DNA of 64,000 nt from RECM01 sp047921215 (GTDB lineage: Bacteria; Bacteroidota; Rhodothermia; Balneolales; Cyclonatronaceae), in assembly GCA_047921215.1 (NCBI GenBank), contig JBLRWO010000005.1, forward strand, positions 62,001-126,000, given 5' to 3'. A model generated the notes under the pieces. It ran no database searches and had not been told where the DNA came from. It saw nothing but the letters and a program-made list of their open reading frames with translations. Below, piece after piece: positions 36,653-46,136 of this stretch (its first letter is position 1; each line of letters begins with the position of its first letter). Both the position numbers and the translations under genes were made by a program.

Positions 36653-37517
36653 GAAACTGACCCGGCAAATTACCGATTTTCTGCTGCATTTGCGATGGCA
36701 CTACCAGCTGTTTATACTTTCGGGTGGCTATATGATGGGAGGCCTGTTCAGTGGTGTTACCGATACCGTCATGTATCTGGTCCAGTTCGCCAATGTGCAT
36801 CTGCTGCTGTTCGGTGGGGCTACAGCCTTTAATTCCTGGTACGACAGGGACTCCGGTCCGGTTGGGGGATTGAGAAATCCGCCCAAAATGCAGCCGTGGA
36901 TGCTGCAGGCATCCTGGGGCCTGCAGATAGCAGGTGGATGTTTAGCCGTGCTGGCCGGCTGGCAGTTTTTTCTGCTGTACATGCTGTCCATGTTTTTTTT
37001 CTGGTTGTACAGTGCTCCCGGCCCAAGGTGGAAAGGCCATCCGCTTCTCAGCCTTGCGGGTATTGGTATCAGTACCGGAACAGGGTCATTCCTGATGGGC
37101 TTCTCAGCTGCCGGTCATGAATTCTTATCGCTTCATGTAATCGCCGCGTCGCTGGGCGTGGCGATGGTCATACTGAGCCTGTATCCGGTTTCTCAGGTAT
37201 ATCAGATGGTGGATGACATGAAAAGGGGTGATCAGACCTTTTTCATACGATATGGTCTGGCAGGGGTCAGGCGTTTTTTCGCCGGTATGTTTTTCCCGGG
37301 GCTGTTGATACTGGCTCTGGCGTTATGGTATGAAGGTCAGCGAACCATAGCATTGCTGCTACCGGCTGCCGGTATGCCGGCCGGTGCGCTGATTGCCTTG
37401 TTATTATATCGACTTATCGGTAACCGGGAGGAATACAAAATCGTCATGCGAATAAAATATCTTACTTCACTTTTATTCGTTATGTTTATCCTGGCCTGCT
37501 TCGTGATATTTTTATGA
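36651..37517 (+). CDS. UbiA family prenyltransferase
   Basis: 288 residues from the ATG at 36651; the in-frame ATG at 36528 lies inside the divergent gene. Eight or nine hydrophobic helices carry the two Asp-rich motifs of the superfamily: NSWYDRDSGPVGG (first, prenyl-diphosphate/Mg2+ site) and YQMVDDMKRGDQTF (second). It attaches a prenyl chain to an acceptor in the membrane. The acceptor (quinone, haem, chlorophyll-like or other) cannot be told, as no pathway genes are adjacent. Confidence 0.88.
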   Translation: MKLTRQITDFLLHLRWHYQLFILSGGYMMGGLFSGVTDTVMYLVQFANVHLLLFGGATAFNSWYDRDSGPVGGLRNPPKMQPWMLQASWGLQIAGGCLAVLAGWQFFLLYMLSMFFFWLYSAPGPRWKGHPLLSLAGIGISTGTGSFLMGFSAAGHEFLSLHVIAASLGVAMVILSLYPVSQVYQMVDDMKRGDQTFFIRYGLAGVRRFFAGMFFPGLLILALALWYEGQRTIALLLPAAGMPAGALIALLLYRLIGNREEYKIVMRIKYLTSLLFVMFILACFVIFL

Positions 37518-37656
37518 CATTATGTTGATTAATCAGTGATCCAGGTTGAAAAACAGGTTGCTATTATTGGTAAATGAATGAAACAAGGACACCAGTTGTT
37601 CTAACCAGTACTATTACACGATAGCAACAGATATTATTCAAAGACCCCAAAAACTG

Positions 37657-38283
37657 ATGAAAGAAACATCTGCAGACAACCCGTTAAATCGGGATATTAT
37701 TGACGGTGCCATGAGTTATGATGAATTCAGATTGCTGACCGACCGGCTGCTGCTCGATAACAAAACAACCGGTACAAATCACAGCGAAGCGATGCTGAAC
37801 TATACCCGGATGAATGTTCACCGTATGAAAAGGCTCGACAAAGGGCCTGATCTGCAGCCGGAACTTCTGCAACTGCTTAATATGATCGACCGGAAAATGT
37901 ACTGGCTGGTTTTTGTTGAAGCCTGGTGCGGTGATGTTGCCCAGAATCTGCCTGTTATCGCCAGAATGGCAGGTGCATCAGAGCAAGTTCAATTACTGCA
38001 TCTGCTCCGAGACGAACACCCTGAAATTATGGATGCCTTTCTGACCAACGGTGGCCGGGCGATCCCGAAACTGATCGCACTCGATGCCGCTACCCTTGAC
38101 CTCCTGTTCACATGGGGCCCCAGGCCGCAGGAGGTTCAGGACCTTACCATGAAACTGAAATCAGATGGGCTTCCCTACGCCGAGGCAGCTGTAATCGTGC
38201 ACGGGTGGTATGCAAAGGACAAAACGATCAGCCTCCAGAACGAATTTGCTCTGTTGCTTGAACAGATGATGGAAAAAATCTGA
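37657..38283 (+). CDS. Thioredoxin-family protein with a single-cysteine WCGD site
   Basis: 208 residues, cytoplasmic (no signal). The thioredoxin-like strand MYWLVFVEAWCGDVAQN places W-C-G-D where thioredoxins have W-C-x-x-C, so only the N-terminal cysteine remains. The cis-Pro equivalent is AIPKLIAL. This matches a group of small Bacteroidota/Firmicutes thioredoxin-family proteins of uncertain role; disulfide exchange by the classic two-Cys route is not possible. Stand-alone gene. Confidence 0.8.
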   Translation: MKETSADNPLNRDIIDGAMSYDEFRLLTDRLLLDNKTTGTNHSEAMLNYTRMNVHRMKRLDKGPDLQPELLQLLNMIDRKMYWLVFVEAWCGDVAQNLPVIARMAGASEQVQLLHLLRDEHPEIMDAFLTNGGRAIPKLIALDAATLDLLFTWGPRPQEVQDLTMKLKSDGLPYAEAAVIVHGWYAKDKTISLQNEFALLLEQMMEKI

Positions 38284-38296
38284 TTATCGTTTACTC

Positions 38297-39424
38297 TTAC
38301 TTGATCAGTGTCATGCGCCGCACAGCTGATATGGCGCCTGAACCGTCGTCAGGTACCACCTGCATCCGGTAGAGATAGATACCACTCGCCACTTTGCTTC
38401 CATCGAACAGGGCCATATGCAACCCGCTCCCGTAGCGAACACCATCCGATAGCGTGGCGATGTGCTGACCGTTTACTGAGTAGACGTCCAAAGTTACGTT
38501 ACCCGGCCTGTCAAGACTGAAGCGGATACTGGTCGACGGGTTGAACGGGTTGGGATAGTTCTGAAGCAGCTCAAAACGTCTGGCTGTTTCACTGCCCGAG
38601 TCAGTAATGGATGTGCCGGTAGAAAAGCTGGTCATGGTCGATTCATTGCCGGGTATGGTGAACAGATATTCGTCGAGCTGGGTAGTCAGAACCGTGGCTG
38701 TTGCTCTCACTTCGTAAACGTCCGTTTTTCTGTGCACCAGCCCCAATCCTTCAGCATATTCATTCCGGATCTCGTAGTCACGTATCAATGGCAGGTTGAT
38801 ACTTTGCTCGGATCCAAAAATCAGATAATAGACTACAGCCGTCAGGTCGATCACTGTTGTATATACCTGAACATCCGTATTACCAAAGGCGAGAGATCGT
38901 GATTGGTTGTTTTCCCTGACACCATTGATCGTAACAAATACATCCATGGTATCTTTAGGTGTGGCCAGTGTCGGGAAAAGGGCTTTGATGTCGTCGGGCA
39001 AAGGGATCTTTAATTCCAGCTGTACAATTTGCCAATCACCGCCCTCTGCAACATCTCTGCGAACAAAGCCGACCCATGGCGAACTGAAATCGAGTGAATC
39101 GGCATCAATACCTTCGGGAAGCAGACCGCTTATGGCACTGCGGATGTCGGTAAAAAGAGTATCGCCATGTACTCTTATCTGATAGGCACTGCCGGGTTGC
39201 CGATCGATAGTATAGATGAAATCTGTGAGGTTTCCCTCAATATTATCAAGCATTTCCTGATAGCTGTAGAACTGTTCATTCCCCGCACTGTCTGTTTGAA
39301 TGGCGTCAAAGCTCCATGTAGCCCCGATATCGGCAGGCAGCAAAGTGGCAGCGTTGTTCTGACTGTAAGAGAGTGAAGCCGTAAAAAGTAGCAAGGTGAA
39401 TAAGGATGGTATAATTTTATTCAT
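38297..39424 (-). CDS. Secreted protein with type A T9SS sorting domain
   Basis: 375 residues. A signal peptide (SLFTLLLFTASLSYSQN) precedes a passenger of about 260 residues of unrecognised beta-rich type. A C-terminal sorting domain follows: NYPNPFNPSTSIRFSL, LDVYSVNGQHIATL, GIYLYRMQV and a terminal RRMTLIK. Last gene of a three-gene minus-strand unit with the zincin (33 bp gap) and the small secreted protein. Function of the passenger unknown. Confidence 0.88.
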   Translation of the reverse strand: MNKIIPSLFTLLLFTASLSYSQNNAATLLPADIGATWSFDAIQTDSAGNEQFYSYQEMLDNIEGNLTDFIYTIDRQPGSAYQIRVHGDTLFTDIRSAISGLLPEGIDADSLDFSSPWVGFVRRDVAEGGDWQIVQLELKIPLPDDIKALFPTLATPKDTMDVFVTINGVRENNQSRSLAFGNTDVQVYTTVIDLTAVVYYLIFGSEQSINLPLIRDYEIRNEYAEGLGLVHRKTDVYEVRATATVLTTQLDEYLFTIPGNESTMTSFSTGTSITDSGSETARRFELLQNYPNPFNPSTSIRFSLDRPGNVTLDVYSVNGQHIATLSDGVRYGSGLHMALFDGSKVASGIYLYRMQVVPDDGSGAISAVRRMTLIK

Positions 39425-39457
39425 GTAGTCCCGATTAATGTTGTTCTAATATAGTAT

Positions 39458-42130
39458 TTATTTGAGCAGGAGCAGCTTGCGGGTTCTTACAATTTCACTG
39501 TCATTGCCCGATACCGGATTGATTATGAGCCTGTAGAAGTATACACCACTGGCGAAGCCGTTGTTGAAATTAACCGGAACATTGTTGCGCCCCGCCTGAT
39601 AGCGCCGGTTCAGGAACATGCTTGAAATCCTGCGGCCGGTAACGTCATATATTTCGAGTGATACAAGGCTTTCGGTCGGCAGCACAAAACTGATAGTTGT
39701 GGATGCGTTGAACGGGTTCGGGTAATTCTGGAAAAGCTGAAATTCGGGTGGAGAGAGGCTCAGCTCTGCTGTTGTGCTTTCAACGGAACCCGCGAAATTG
39801 CTGACGATCACCGAATAGATACCGACATTGGCCTGGGTGATATTGTTCAGGTCCAGCGTTTTGCTGTTAGCCCCGGGTATACTTTCCCCGTCTTTTCTCC
39901 ACTGGATGAACGGGGTGGGGAAGCCGGTAAAGTCAACACTGAAGGATACATCACGGCCTATGGATGAAAATACCGTCTGTGGTTGGGCAGTAATAACAGG
40001 GGCCTGGGAGGGTCCGTCGTACCGGCCGGCAAGATTAACCGAGGCTAGGATGTTGTTGTGGTCGCTGTACCGGAACCAGCCTGCCTGGGCAACTGATGGC
40101 GGATTGATAAATATCCGTGATCGTGCCGGGTAGTAGTTCGGGTTATTTTCGTCCTGGGACCCTTCATCAAGCAGAAACTCAATTCGCGCGATCCCGCCGT
40201 TGTTCATCACCTCGAACGTGATATGATATTGACTGCCGGCTTCGACCCTCCAGTTTTGGCCGGATACATCAATAACATTGCTACCGCGTGCCAGGTTACC
40301 CATAGGGATGTCGATAAAGTCGGTGTATGGGGCAGGGATGTACTCTCCGTTTGTGGGTTGTGAACCTCCGAACCATATCCGCAGGTCCCCGTCAGGTACC
40401 AGGCCGGTATCCCGGTTATTGATCACAAACTGAACACTATTAATATCGGATGAAATATTGGGGCTGATCCGCAAACTGTATGCTTGTATTCCCTCGCGGT
40501 CGGGATTGGTCTGGTCACCCGGCAGTTCGGCAAAAAAGGCGGCTCCTGCACTGTAGTTCAGGGTTTCAATGGCGTAGGGAAGGGTTGTCCAGTTACTGGT
40601 AAAGGTGTAGTTCCGCTGTCCCGGCGTGGCTTCCGACCCCTGGGCCAGGATGTTGGCGGCAACCAGTGCCACCGATCTGTACTCGCCGTTCAGCTGGTGA
40701 TTGCCCCTCTGGATGCGGGTCACGGAAACGGGGCCTCCTTCAAAGGGCTTTGTAACCAGGTGAAATATCATTCCGTCATCGGCATTCAGAGAAAAACTCA
40801 GGTTTGCGGCTGCGATCCACTCAACGTATTCGACGCCGCCGTAGTTAACGTTCCGGTTGCCCTCGCCGCTGGTCTGCCCGGGAAGGAAGGGAACAGTACC
40901 GAAGGGTACTCTGACATTACTGCGCCGGATGTCCTGATAACCGAAACGTGAACCGTCAATTGAGGTGTCATTTATCCAGTTGGCAGTATGGAATTCGCCA
41001 ATCACTTCCTCAAAGTCGAGACCGGATTGTGAAAGGGCAGATACATACGCCGGCCTGCCGGATGCACCAGCCCTTGTAATACTGCCGGTTGCATGTGGTC
41101 CTACTCTTTCCGCGATATAACTGTGCAGAAGCGACGCCCGCTGGTAATCTTTGAGAACATCCGCTGATCCTGACCGCCAGGTGTAGATGAGCCGGTTTAG
41201 TTCGGCCGGTTCGGAAAGGTATGCCGGCCCGCGTCCCGGAAATCCGTTCAGCAGTTCGGCCCACTCGGATTGGCCCTCATTCATAAAAGTGTTCAGGGAT
41301 CCGTAATTCGCATGTATAAGATGCTGATATTCATGAGCCAGTACACCAAGTGCCCGCTCCGGGTTGGCAGGCCTGCTTTGGGTGTAAATTCCGGGAGTGG
41401 CATCGATATAGATGATGTCGGCCGCATTACTGTTGGTGTTACTGACATTCAGATCGACGGGGTCAAAAAATCCTGCAGTGAACGACCCTCCCTCCCTTTC
41501 CGTCCAGCCGTCTTTTACATCCACTATAAGTACATTCAGGTGACCGGTTTCGTCGATATTGGGCGGATTACCAAAAATTTCCTGATTGATTTCTACAACA
41601 CCCTTACCGGGGAAGTAGGAATCGGCACTTGTGCTGGATTCCAGGGTAACCATCATCTGATCAACCACATCCTGGGTAACCTTGTTTCCGCCGAACTGAT
41701 CGTTGGCCACCCAGATATAGGTTAAATCGCCAATGGCCCTGAGGGTGAACTCTACGGTATCCCAGTTGTTCTGATTGTTCTGATTGGTCAGGTTTCTCAC
41801 TTTAAAACTGCGGGTGGCACCGATTTCAAACTGCATGACCGATGGTTCTTCATGGATACCGGTATCCTCTCGGAGTTCACGCCAGCTGTAAAACTGGCGA
41901 AGTGCTTCTTTGCCCTCATCGCTGCTGATAAGATCGATGGTGGTGCATACCAGCAGGTCTTCCGGGTTTTCATGTGAGTGCAGGTGCCCGTGGTCTGATA
42001 ACCCTTCAATAGCCGGCGATGGCTGATGTATGGTCTGGGCTAAAAGACCGGTTACAGGCCACACTCCAAGGATAATTGCCAGCATGACAGCGGTCAGAAA
42101 TACCGGTATCCGAAGAAAACTATTGATCAT
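39458..42130 (-). CDS. Secreted zinc metalloprotease-like protein with Ig domain and T9SS signal
   Basis: 890 residues. Signal peptide (LTAVMLAIILGVWPVTGLLA), then a pro-like region, a catalytic region with HEYQHLIH (His266, Glu267, His270) followed by NEGQSEWAE (Glu285) as a likely third zinc ligand, a pattern like M30/hyicolysin-type zincins. An Ig-like domain (about 730-800: PVITAQPQTVFSSIGRDV ... FTGFPTPFIQWRKDG) precedes a type A sorting domain (NYPNPFNASTTISFVL ... GVYFYRLI ... RKLLLLK). Likely secreted by T9SS and attached to the surface, degrading proteins. Its start overlaps the upstream 99-residue gene by 11 bp. Confidence 0.88.
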   Translation of the reverse strand: MINSFLRIPVFLTAVMLAIILGVWPVTGLLAQTIHQPSPAIEGLSDHGHLHSHENPEDLLVCTTIDLISSDEGKEALRQFYSWRELREDTGIHEEPSVMQFEIGATRSFKVRNLTNQNNQNNWDTVEFTLRAIGDLTYIWVANDQFGGNKVTQDVVDQMMVTLESSTSADSYFPGKGVVEINQEIFGNPPNIDETGHLNVLIVDVKDGWTEREGGSFTAGFFDPVDLNVSNTNSNAADIIYIDATPGIYTQSRPANPERALGVLAHEYQHLIHANYGSLNTFMNEGQSEWAELLNGFPGRGPAYLSEPAELNRLIYTWRSGSADVLKDYQRASLLHSYIAERVGPHATGSITRAGASGRPAYVSALSQSGLDFEEVIGEFHTANWINDTSIDGSRFGYQDIRRSNVRVPFGTVPFLPGQTSGEGNRNVNYGGVEYVEWIAAANLSFSLNADDGMIFHLVTKPFEGGPVSVTRIQRGNHQLNGEYRSVALVAANILAQGSEATPGQRNYTFTSNWTTLPYAIETLNYSAGAAFFAELPGDQTNPDREGIQAYSLRISPNISSDINSVQFVINNRDTGLVPDGDLRIWFGGSQPTNGEYIPAPYTDFIDIPMGNLARGSNVIDVSGQNWRVEAGSQYHITFEVMNNGGIARIEFLLDEGSQDENNPNYYPARSRIFINPPSVAQAGWFRYSDHNNILASVNLAGRYDGPSQAPVITAQPQTVFSSIGRDVSFSVDFTGFPTPFIQWRKDGESIPGANSKTLDLNNITQANVGIYSVIVSNFAGSVESTTAELSLSPPEFQLFQNYPNPFNASTTISFVLPTESLVSLEIYDVTGRRISSMFLNRRYQAGRNNVPVNFNNGFASGVYFYRLIINPVSGNDSEIVRTRKLLLLK

Positions 42131-42419
42131 GATCCATCCATTCGTAGGTGGTTACCCTGATGAAAAGGGCTTGCCTGCCGGCCCAGTCGTCTTTATATAG
42201 ATGCCCGGTAACCCGGACTTTCTTACCGGCATTCGAAGCCATGTTTTTTTTCACTTTTTCAGAAACTGTGAGAAAATAGCGTTTGTTATTCTCATCATAA
42301 AGCACAGGAACCGTAAAAGGTTCATTTCCGGCAAAAATTATTCCTCCTTCCACCGTTATCTCGGGGCATGAAGGATGTGGTATGGCAGCCAGCATCATTA
42401 TGATTAAAAGTAAGGCCAT
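42120..42419 (-). CDS. Small secreted OB-like protein, co-transcribed with the zincin
   Basis: 99 residues: a hydrophobic signal (LLLIIMMLAAIPHPSC), then a small beta-barrel-like domain (ITVEGGIIFAGNEPFTVPVL, KKVRVTGHLYKDDWAG, ALFIRVTTYEW). The pattern is like short OB-fold periplasmic proteins; no exact family recognised. First gene of the unit; its stop lies 11 bp inside the zincin gene, implying translational coupling. A role as an accessory or pro-region-like factor for the protease is only a guess. Confidence 0.65.
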   Translation of the reverse strand: MALLLIIMMLAAIPHPSCPEITVEGGIIFAGNEPFTVPVLYDENNKRYFLTVSEKVKKNMASNAGKKVRVTGHLYKDDWAGRQALFIRVTTYEWMDHDQ

Positions 42420-42536
42420 TTTACAAATCCTGTAACTGCTAAGATCGGTTTTTGTTACTGCTGCTAAAAGATTGTAACGTATATGTTATGTTTTTCTGAG
42501 GTGTAAGGTACCGTTTTACCTATTTAGATTGATATC

Positions 42537-43739
42537 ATGAAAAAAGGCACATCGAACAGGGAATCGTTTTACAGCCATATCGCCCAGACAAGCGATACGC
42601 CGATGGGACTGGAAATCAGCCACGCGGAGGGCCCCTGGCTGTACACAACAGACGGACGCCGCTATGTCGATTTCATCTCCGGTATTGCCGTCAGTTCGTT
42701 GGGGCACCGGCACCCTGAAGTGGTTGATGCAATCAGAAAACAGCTAGACCGCCACCTGCACGTGATGGTGTATGGTGAGTTCATCCAGAAACCCCAGGCT
42801 GAATTCGCTGCTCTGCTCACATCGTTGCTGCCCGCCGGCCTCGATCGAATTTACCTGGTAAACAGCGGTACAGAAGCCAACGAAGGGGCACTTAAACTGG
42901 CAAAGAAGTACACCGGCCGGTCCGGGCTTGTCGCTTTCCGGAACAGCTATCACGGCGATACGCATGGTTCATTGAGTGTAACCGGCCGCGATATCTACCG
43001 TGACCCCTATCTGCCACTGCTCCCCGGTGTGACCTTTCTTGATTTTAACGATCCGTCGCAAATTGGCAACATCGGTAATGATACCGCGGCCGTGATCCTT
43101 GAACCGATTCAGGGAGAGGGGGGGATTATTGAAGCCGAACCGGATTGGCTGAAAATGGTGCGGGAGCGCTGCGACGAGACCGGCAGCCTGCTCATTTTTG
43201 ACGAGATACAGTCCGGTTTCGGGCGCACGGGCAAGCTGTTCGCGTTCATGCACTACGGTGTGGTACCCGATATCCTCTGCATGGCCAAGGCCATGGGTGG
43301 CGGGCTTCCGATCGGCGGTTTCGCCTCATCGGATGCCATTTTTGAGGCGTTCAGACACGATCCGCCCCTAAATCACGTGACCACCTTCGGGGGACATCCG
43401 CTCAGTTGCGCGGCTGCACTGGCCAACCTGAAGGTGTTGCTCAGGCCGGGTATGATGGACCGGGCTACGCAAATTGACAAGCGGGTACGTGAAACGATTC
43501 GGGGCAGGGGAGTTGTTGAGGTAAGAGGCAGAGGTGCCATGCTCGGGATGCAGCTTGAAAGCTATGACATCACCCGAAAAACCGTAGAATTTGCCCTCGA
43601 AAGGGGGGTGCTTCTGGGATGGACCCTGCATTCAAACACCCTGGTGAGGCTGGCACCGCCGCTCGTTATTGACGATGGTCTGCTCGGTGAGGTTCTGCAG
43701 ATCGTACGGGAGAGTCTGGCAAGGGCGCTTGAGGATTGA
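42537..43739 (+). CDS. Class III PLP-dependent aminotransferase
   Basis: 400 residues, the usual length for acetylornithine/ornithine-type aminotransferases. The phosphate-cup VNSGTEANEGALKLAK, the aromatic/His FRNSYHGDTHGSLS, the D-E-x-Q LIFDEIQSGFGRTGK, and the PLP-Schiff-base lysine in CMAKAMGGGLPIG are intact, with the small-domain arginine region TTFGGHPLSCAAALA. Substrate cannot be decided: arginine-biosynthesis genes are absent nearby, so an acetylornithine role is unproven. Confidence 0.9.
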   Translation: MKKGTSNRESFYSHIAQTSDTPMGLEISHAEGPWLYTTDGRRYVDFISGIAVSSLGHRHPEVVDAIRKQLDRHLHVMVYGEFIQKPQAEFAALLTSLLPAGLDRIYLVNSGTEANEGALKLAKKYTGRSGLVAFRNSYHGDTHGSLSVTGRDIYRDPYLPLLPGVTFLDFNDPSQIGNIGNDTAAVILEPIQGEGGIIEAEPDWLKMVRERCDETGSLLIFDEIQSGFGRTGKLFAFMHYGVVPDILCMAKAMGGGLPIGGFASSDAIFEAFRHDPPLNHVTTFGGHPLSCAAALANLKVLLRPGMMDRATQIDKRVRETIRGRGVVEVRGRGAMLGMQLESYDITRKTVEFALERGVLLGWTLHSNTLVRLAPPLVIDDGLLGEVLQIVRESLARALED

Positions 43740-43935
43740 TATTTTACGATAAAGCGTAATGAAACGTTGAGAATGAAAGATTGTAATCAAATTTCTGTAA
43801 TAACCGGTCCCGGTCAGCAGTAAAATAAAAAAAGAGGTACGGGTATGCATAATCCCGCCCGAGCCGGAAACAGCTGAAACGGTAAACTGACAGCCATTAA
43901 AGGCAAACCGGTTTGAACAAATAACGAGGAGAAAA

Positions 43936-44511
43936 ATGGCAGTACAATCGACCATGCTTGAAATTGGAACCACGGCACCCGATTTCACCCTTCCGGATAC
44001 GGATGGGAAGATGCTGAGCCGCGATCATTTCAAAGGAAAAAAAGGGCTGCTGGTTATATTTTTGAGTAACCACTGCCCTTATGTGAAGCATATCCGCCAT
44101 GTGCTGCGGGATGTTGCAGAAGAGTATCAGAAAAAGGATGTGGGCGTTGTGGCCATCATGAGCAACAATGTGCAGACCCACCCCGACGACAGTCCTGCGA
44201 AAATGGCCGAAGAGGTCGAAAACATTGGTTATACCTTTCCCTACCTGTACGACGAAACCCAGCTGGTGGCCAAAGCCTACCGTGCGGCCTGCACTCCGGA
44301 CCTGTACCTGTTTAACAGTGAGTTCAAACTGGTATACCGCGGGCAGTTCGACAGCAGCCGACCCGGTAATCAGGTACCGGTAACCGGTATGGATCTTAAG
44401 AATGCAATCGATGCCATGCTGGCAGGTGAGCAGGTTCCTGAACATCAGATTCCCAGTATAGGATGCAATATAAAATGGAAACCAGGAAACGAACCCGACT
44501 ATTTTGGATGA
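43936..44511 (+). CDS. Thioredoxin-like/AhpC-TSA family protein
   Basis: 191 residues. The N-terminal GTTAPDFTLPDTDGK is the peroxiredoxin/TlpA signature. The redox site is FLSNHCPYVKHI, with one Cys in the C-x-x-x position and no resolving partner beside it. Other cysteines are in RAACTPDLYLF and SIGCNIKWK. Family members are called thioredoxin-family or AhpC/TSA-like and are cytoplasmic. A ribosome-binding-like AGGAG lies before the ATG at 43936. Its last 8 bp overlap pdxH, which is therefore probably coupled. Confidence 0.85.
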   Translation: MAVQSTMLEIGTTAPDFTLPDTDGKMLSRDHFKGKKGLLVIFLSNHCPYVKHIRHVLRDVAEEYQKKDVGVVAIMSNNVQTHPDDSPAKMAEEVENIGYTFPYLYDETQLVAKAYRAACTPDLYLFNSEFKLVYRGQFDSSRPGNQVPVTGMDLKNAIDAMLAGEQVPEHQIPSIGCNIKWKPGNEPDYFG

Positions 44512-45199
44512 TACCTATCGTTCTCAGACCAGCCCCATGCCACTGAATTATCTGAGCCCGGAAGAACTGGCTGCCATGCGCAGCGATTACAAAATGAAGA
44601 CCTTCAATGAGGATGATGCCGGTGCGGATCCGCTCCGCTTATTTGACCGATGGTTTAATGAGGCCAGGCAGGCAGGCGTTAAAGAACCCAACGCTGCAGC
44701 TTTGTCGACCGTATCGGCAGATGGCCTGCCCTCTTCCCGCATTATCCTTATAAAAGCTTATGATGAGCGCGGTCTCACATTCTACACCAATCTCGGCAGT
44801 CGCAAGGCCACAGAACTTGAAACAACCGGTCGGGCTGCTCTCTGTTTTCTCTGGAAGGAACTCGAGAGGCAGGTACGGGTGGAGGGTACGGCTGAACGCG
44901 TTTCCGAAGATCAGGCTGAAGCCTATTTCAGATCGCGTCCGTTCGATAGCAAGATCGGTGCCTGGGCGTCGAAACAAAGTGATGTGGTATCGGGTGGCAG
45001 GGAAGAGCTCGAGAAACGGTTCGAAAAACTGAAAAAGCGATATGATGGTCATGAAGTGCCGAAACCGCCTTTTTGGGGCGGCTACCGGGTAGTGCCACAT
45101 GCGTGGGAATTCTGGCAGGGCAGAACAGGACGTATGCACGACCGTTTCCGCTACGAACTCAAAAACGGAATCTGGCTGCGCAACAGGCTTAGTCCGTGA
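44504..45199 (+). CDS. pdxH: Pyridoxamine 5'-phosphate oxidase
   Basis: 231 residues. It makes pyridoxal 5'-phosphate from PNP or PMP using FMN. Motifs: N-terminal FDRWFNEARQAGVKEPNAA, FMN-binding SSRIILIKAYDERGLTFYTN, the LERQVRVEGTAERV core, FRSRPFDSKIGAWASKQSD and the C-terminal WEFWQGRTGRMHDRFRY with its substrate arginines. The start at 44504 overlaps the upstream gene by 8 bp; the ATG at 44537 is an alternative. Appears intact. Confidence 0.95.
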   Translation: MDDTYRSQTSPMPLNYLSPEELAAMRSDYKMKTFNEDDAGADPLRLFDRWFNEARQAGVKEPNAAALSTVSADGLPSSRIILIKAYDERGLTFYTNLGSRKATELETTGRAALCFLWKELERQVRVEGTAERVSEDQAEAYFRSRPFDSKIGAWASKQSDVVSGGREELEKRFEKLKKRYDGHEVPKPPFWGGYRVVPHAWEFWQGRTGRMHDRFRYELKNGIWLRNRLSP

Positions 45200-45342
45200 A
45201 AAAAAACGGACTGTGCTGTATTCAGACATAGCAAGGTCGGGGAACCCCCGGGCCTTAACGGTGTATTTTAAGCTGATGGAATTTTCGCCGGGATGTTATA
45301 ATTTCGGTGATCTGTCAGAAACATAACGGCAACGGATTCGAT

Positions 45343-45996
45343 ATGGCCAAGAATAAACTGCAGCGTTACGAGGATATCAAATATCTGAATAACGTGATAG
45401 AGATGGACGAGCACAATTTCACAGAACCCGTTGAGATGAGGGGACGGTGGTCGGTGGAGTTCGGTAATGATAACCCGATAGTTCTGGAACTGGCCTGCGG
45501 AAAAGGAGAATATACCCGTGAGCTTGCCAAACGGAATCCGAACCGGAACTACATCGGGATTGACCGTAAAGGCGACCGGATATGGAAAGGGGCGGTTGCG
45601 TCGCTCGAAAATGAACTCGATAACGTTCGGTTTCTTCGTATTCATATCGACCACATAACCGGGTATTTTGCTCCGTCCGAAGTAGATGAAATCTGGATTA
45701 CATTTCCCGATCCACAGCTGAAAAAAGACCGTAAACGGCTTACATCGCCCATGTTTATAGACCGTTACAGGCGGATCATGAAACCCGGCGGAATCATTCA
45801 TCTGAAAACGGACAGCCTTGTGCTCTATGAATACACATCTGAAATTATCAGGGAGCTGAACCTGGAGATTATTCGGGTAATACCGGATGTGTACCGGCTT
45901 AATGAACTGCCCGATGACCTTGATATCCGTACCTGGTATGAAAACCATCATTTAAAAACGGGCCGGACGATCAGGTACATCAGTTTCGCGGTTTGA
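45343..45996 (+). CDS. trmB: tRNA (guanine-N7-)-methyltransferase
   Basis: 217 residues from the ATG at 45343; a start at 45307 adds twelve residues that do not resemble the family. It methylates G46 of tRNA using SAM. Motif I LELACGKGEYTRELAK, the GIDRKGDRIWKGA region, and the signature WITFPDPQLKKDRKRLTS are intact. It lies 143 bp after pdxH with a possible TTATAAT -10 element in between. Confidence 0.95.
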   Translation: MAKNKLQRYEDIKYLNNVIEMDEHNFTEPVEMRGRWSVEFGNDNPIVLELACGKGEYTRELAKRNPNRNYIGIDRKGDRIWKGAVASLENELDNVRFLRIHIDHITGYFAPSEVDEIWITFPDPQLKKDRKRLTSPMFIDRYRRIMKPGGIIHLKTDSLVLYEYTSEIIRELNLEIIRVIPDVYRLNELPDDLDIRTWYENHHLKTGRTIRYISFAV

Positions 45997-46013
45997 CAGG
46001 ATGCGTTTTAAGG

Positions 46014-46136
46014 TTATAATGCGCTTTCAAGCAGTTGATCCAGGTATACATCTTCATTGAAAGCGATCGATTTCCATTCGGGTACGAGTCGGTCAAGCAT
46101 AACGGCCTGTAGCATTCCCCCGTAATAGGAACGGCT
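46014..46136 (-). pseudogene. C-terminal remnant of an unidentified protein
   Basis: A 40-codon frame bounded upstream by a TAA at 46137-46139 encodes SRSYYGGMLQAVMLDRLV and continues to DVYLDQLLESAL with a TAA at 46014. The compact, charged, helix-like ending resembles the C-terminus of a larger (perhaps peptidase-like) protein, but no start codon or upstream domain is present in any frame. Likely a residual fragment of a deleted gene. Could be coincidental. Confidence 0.35.
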
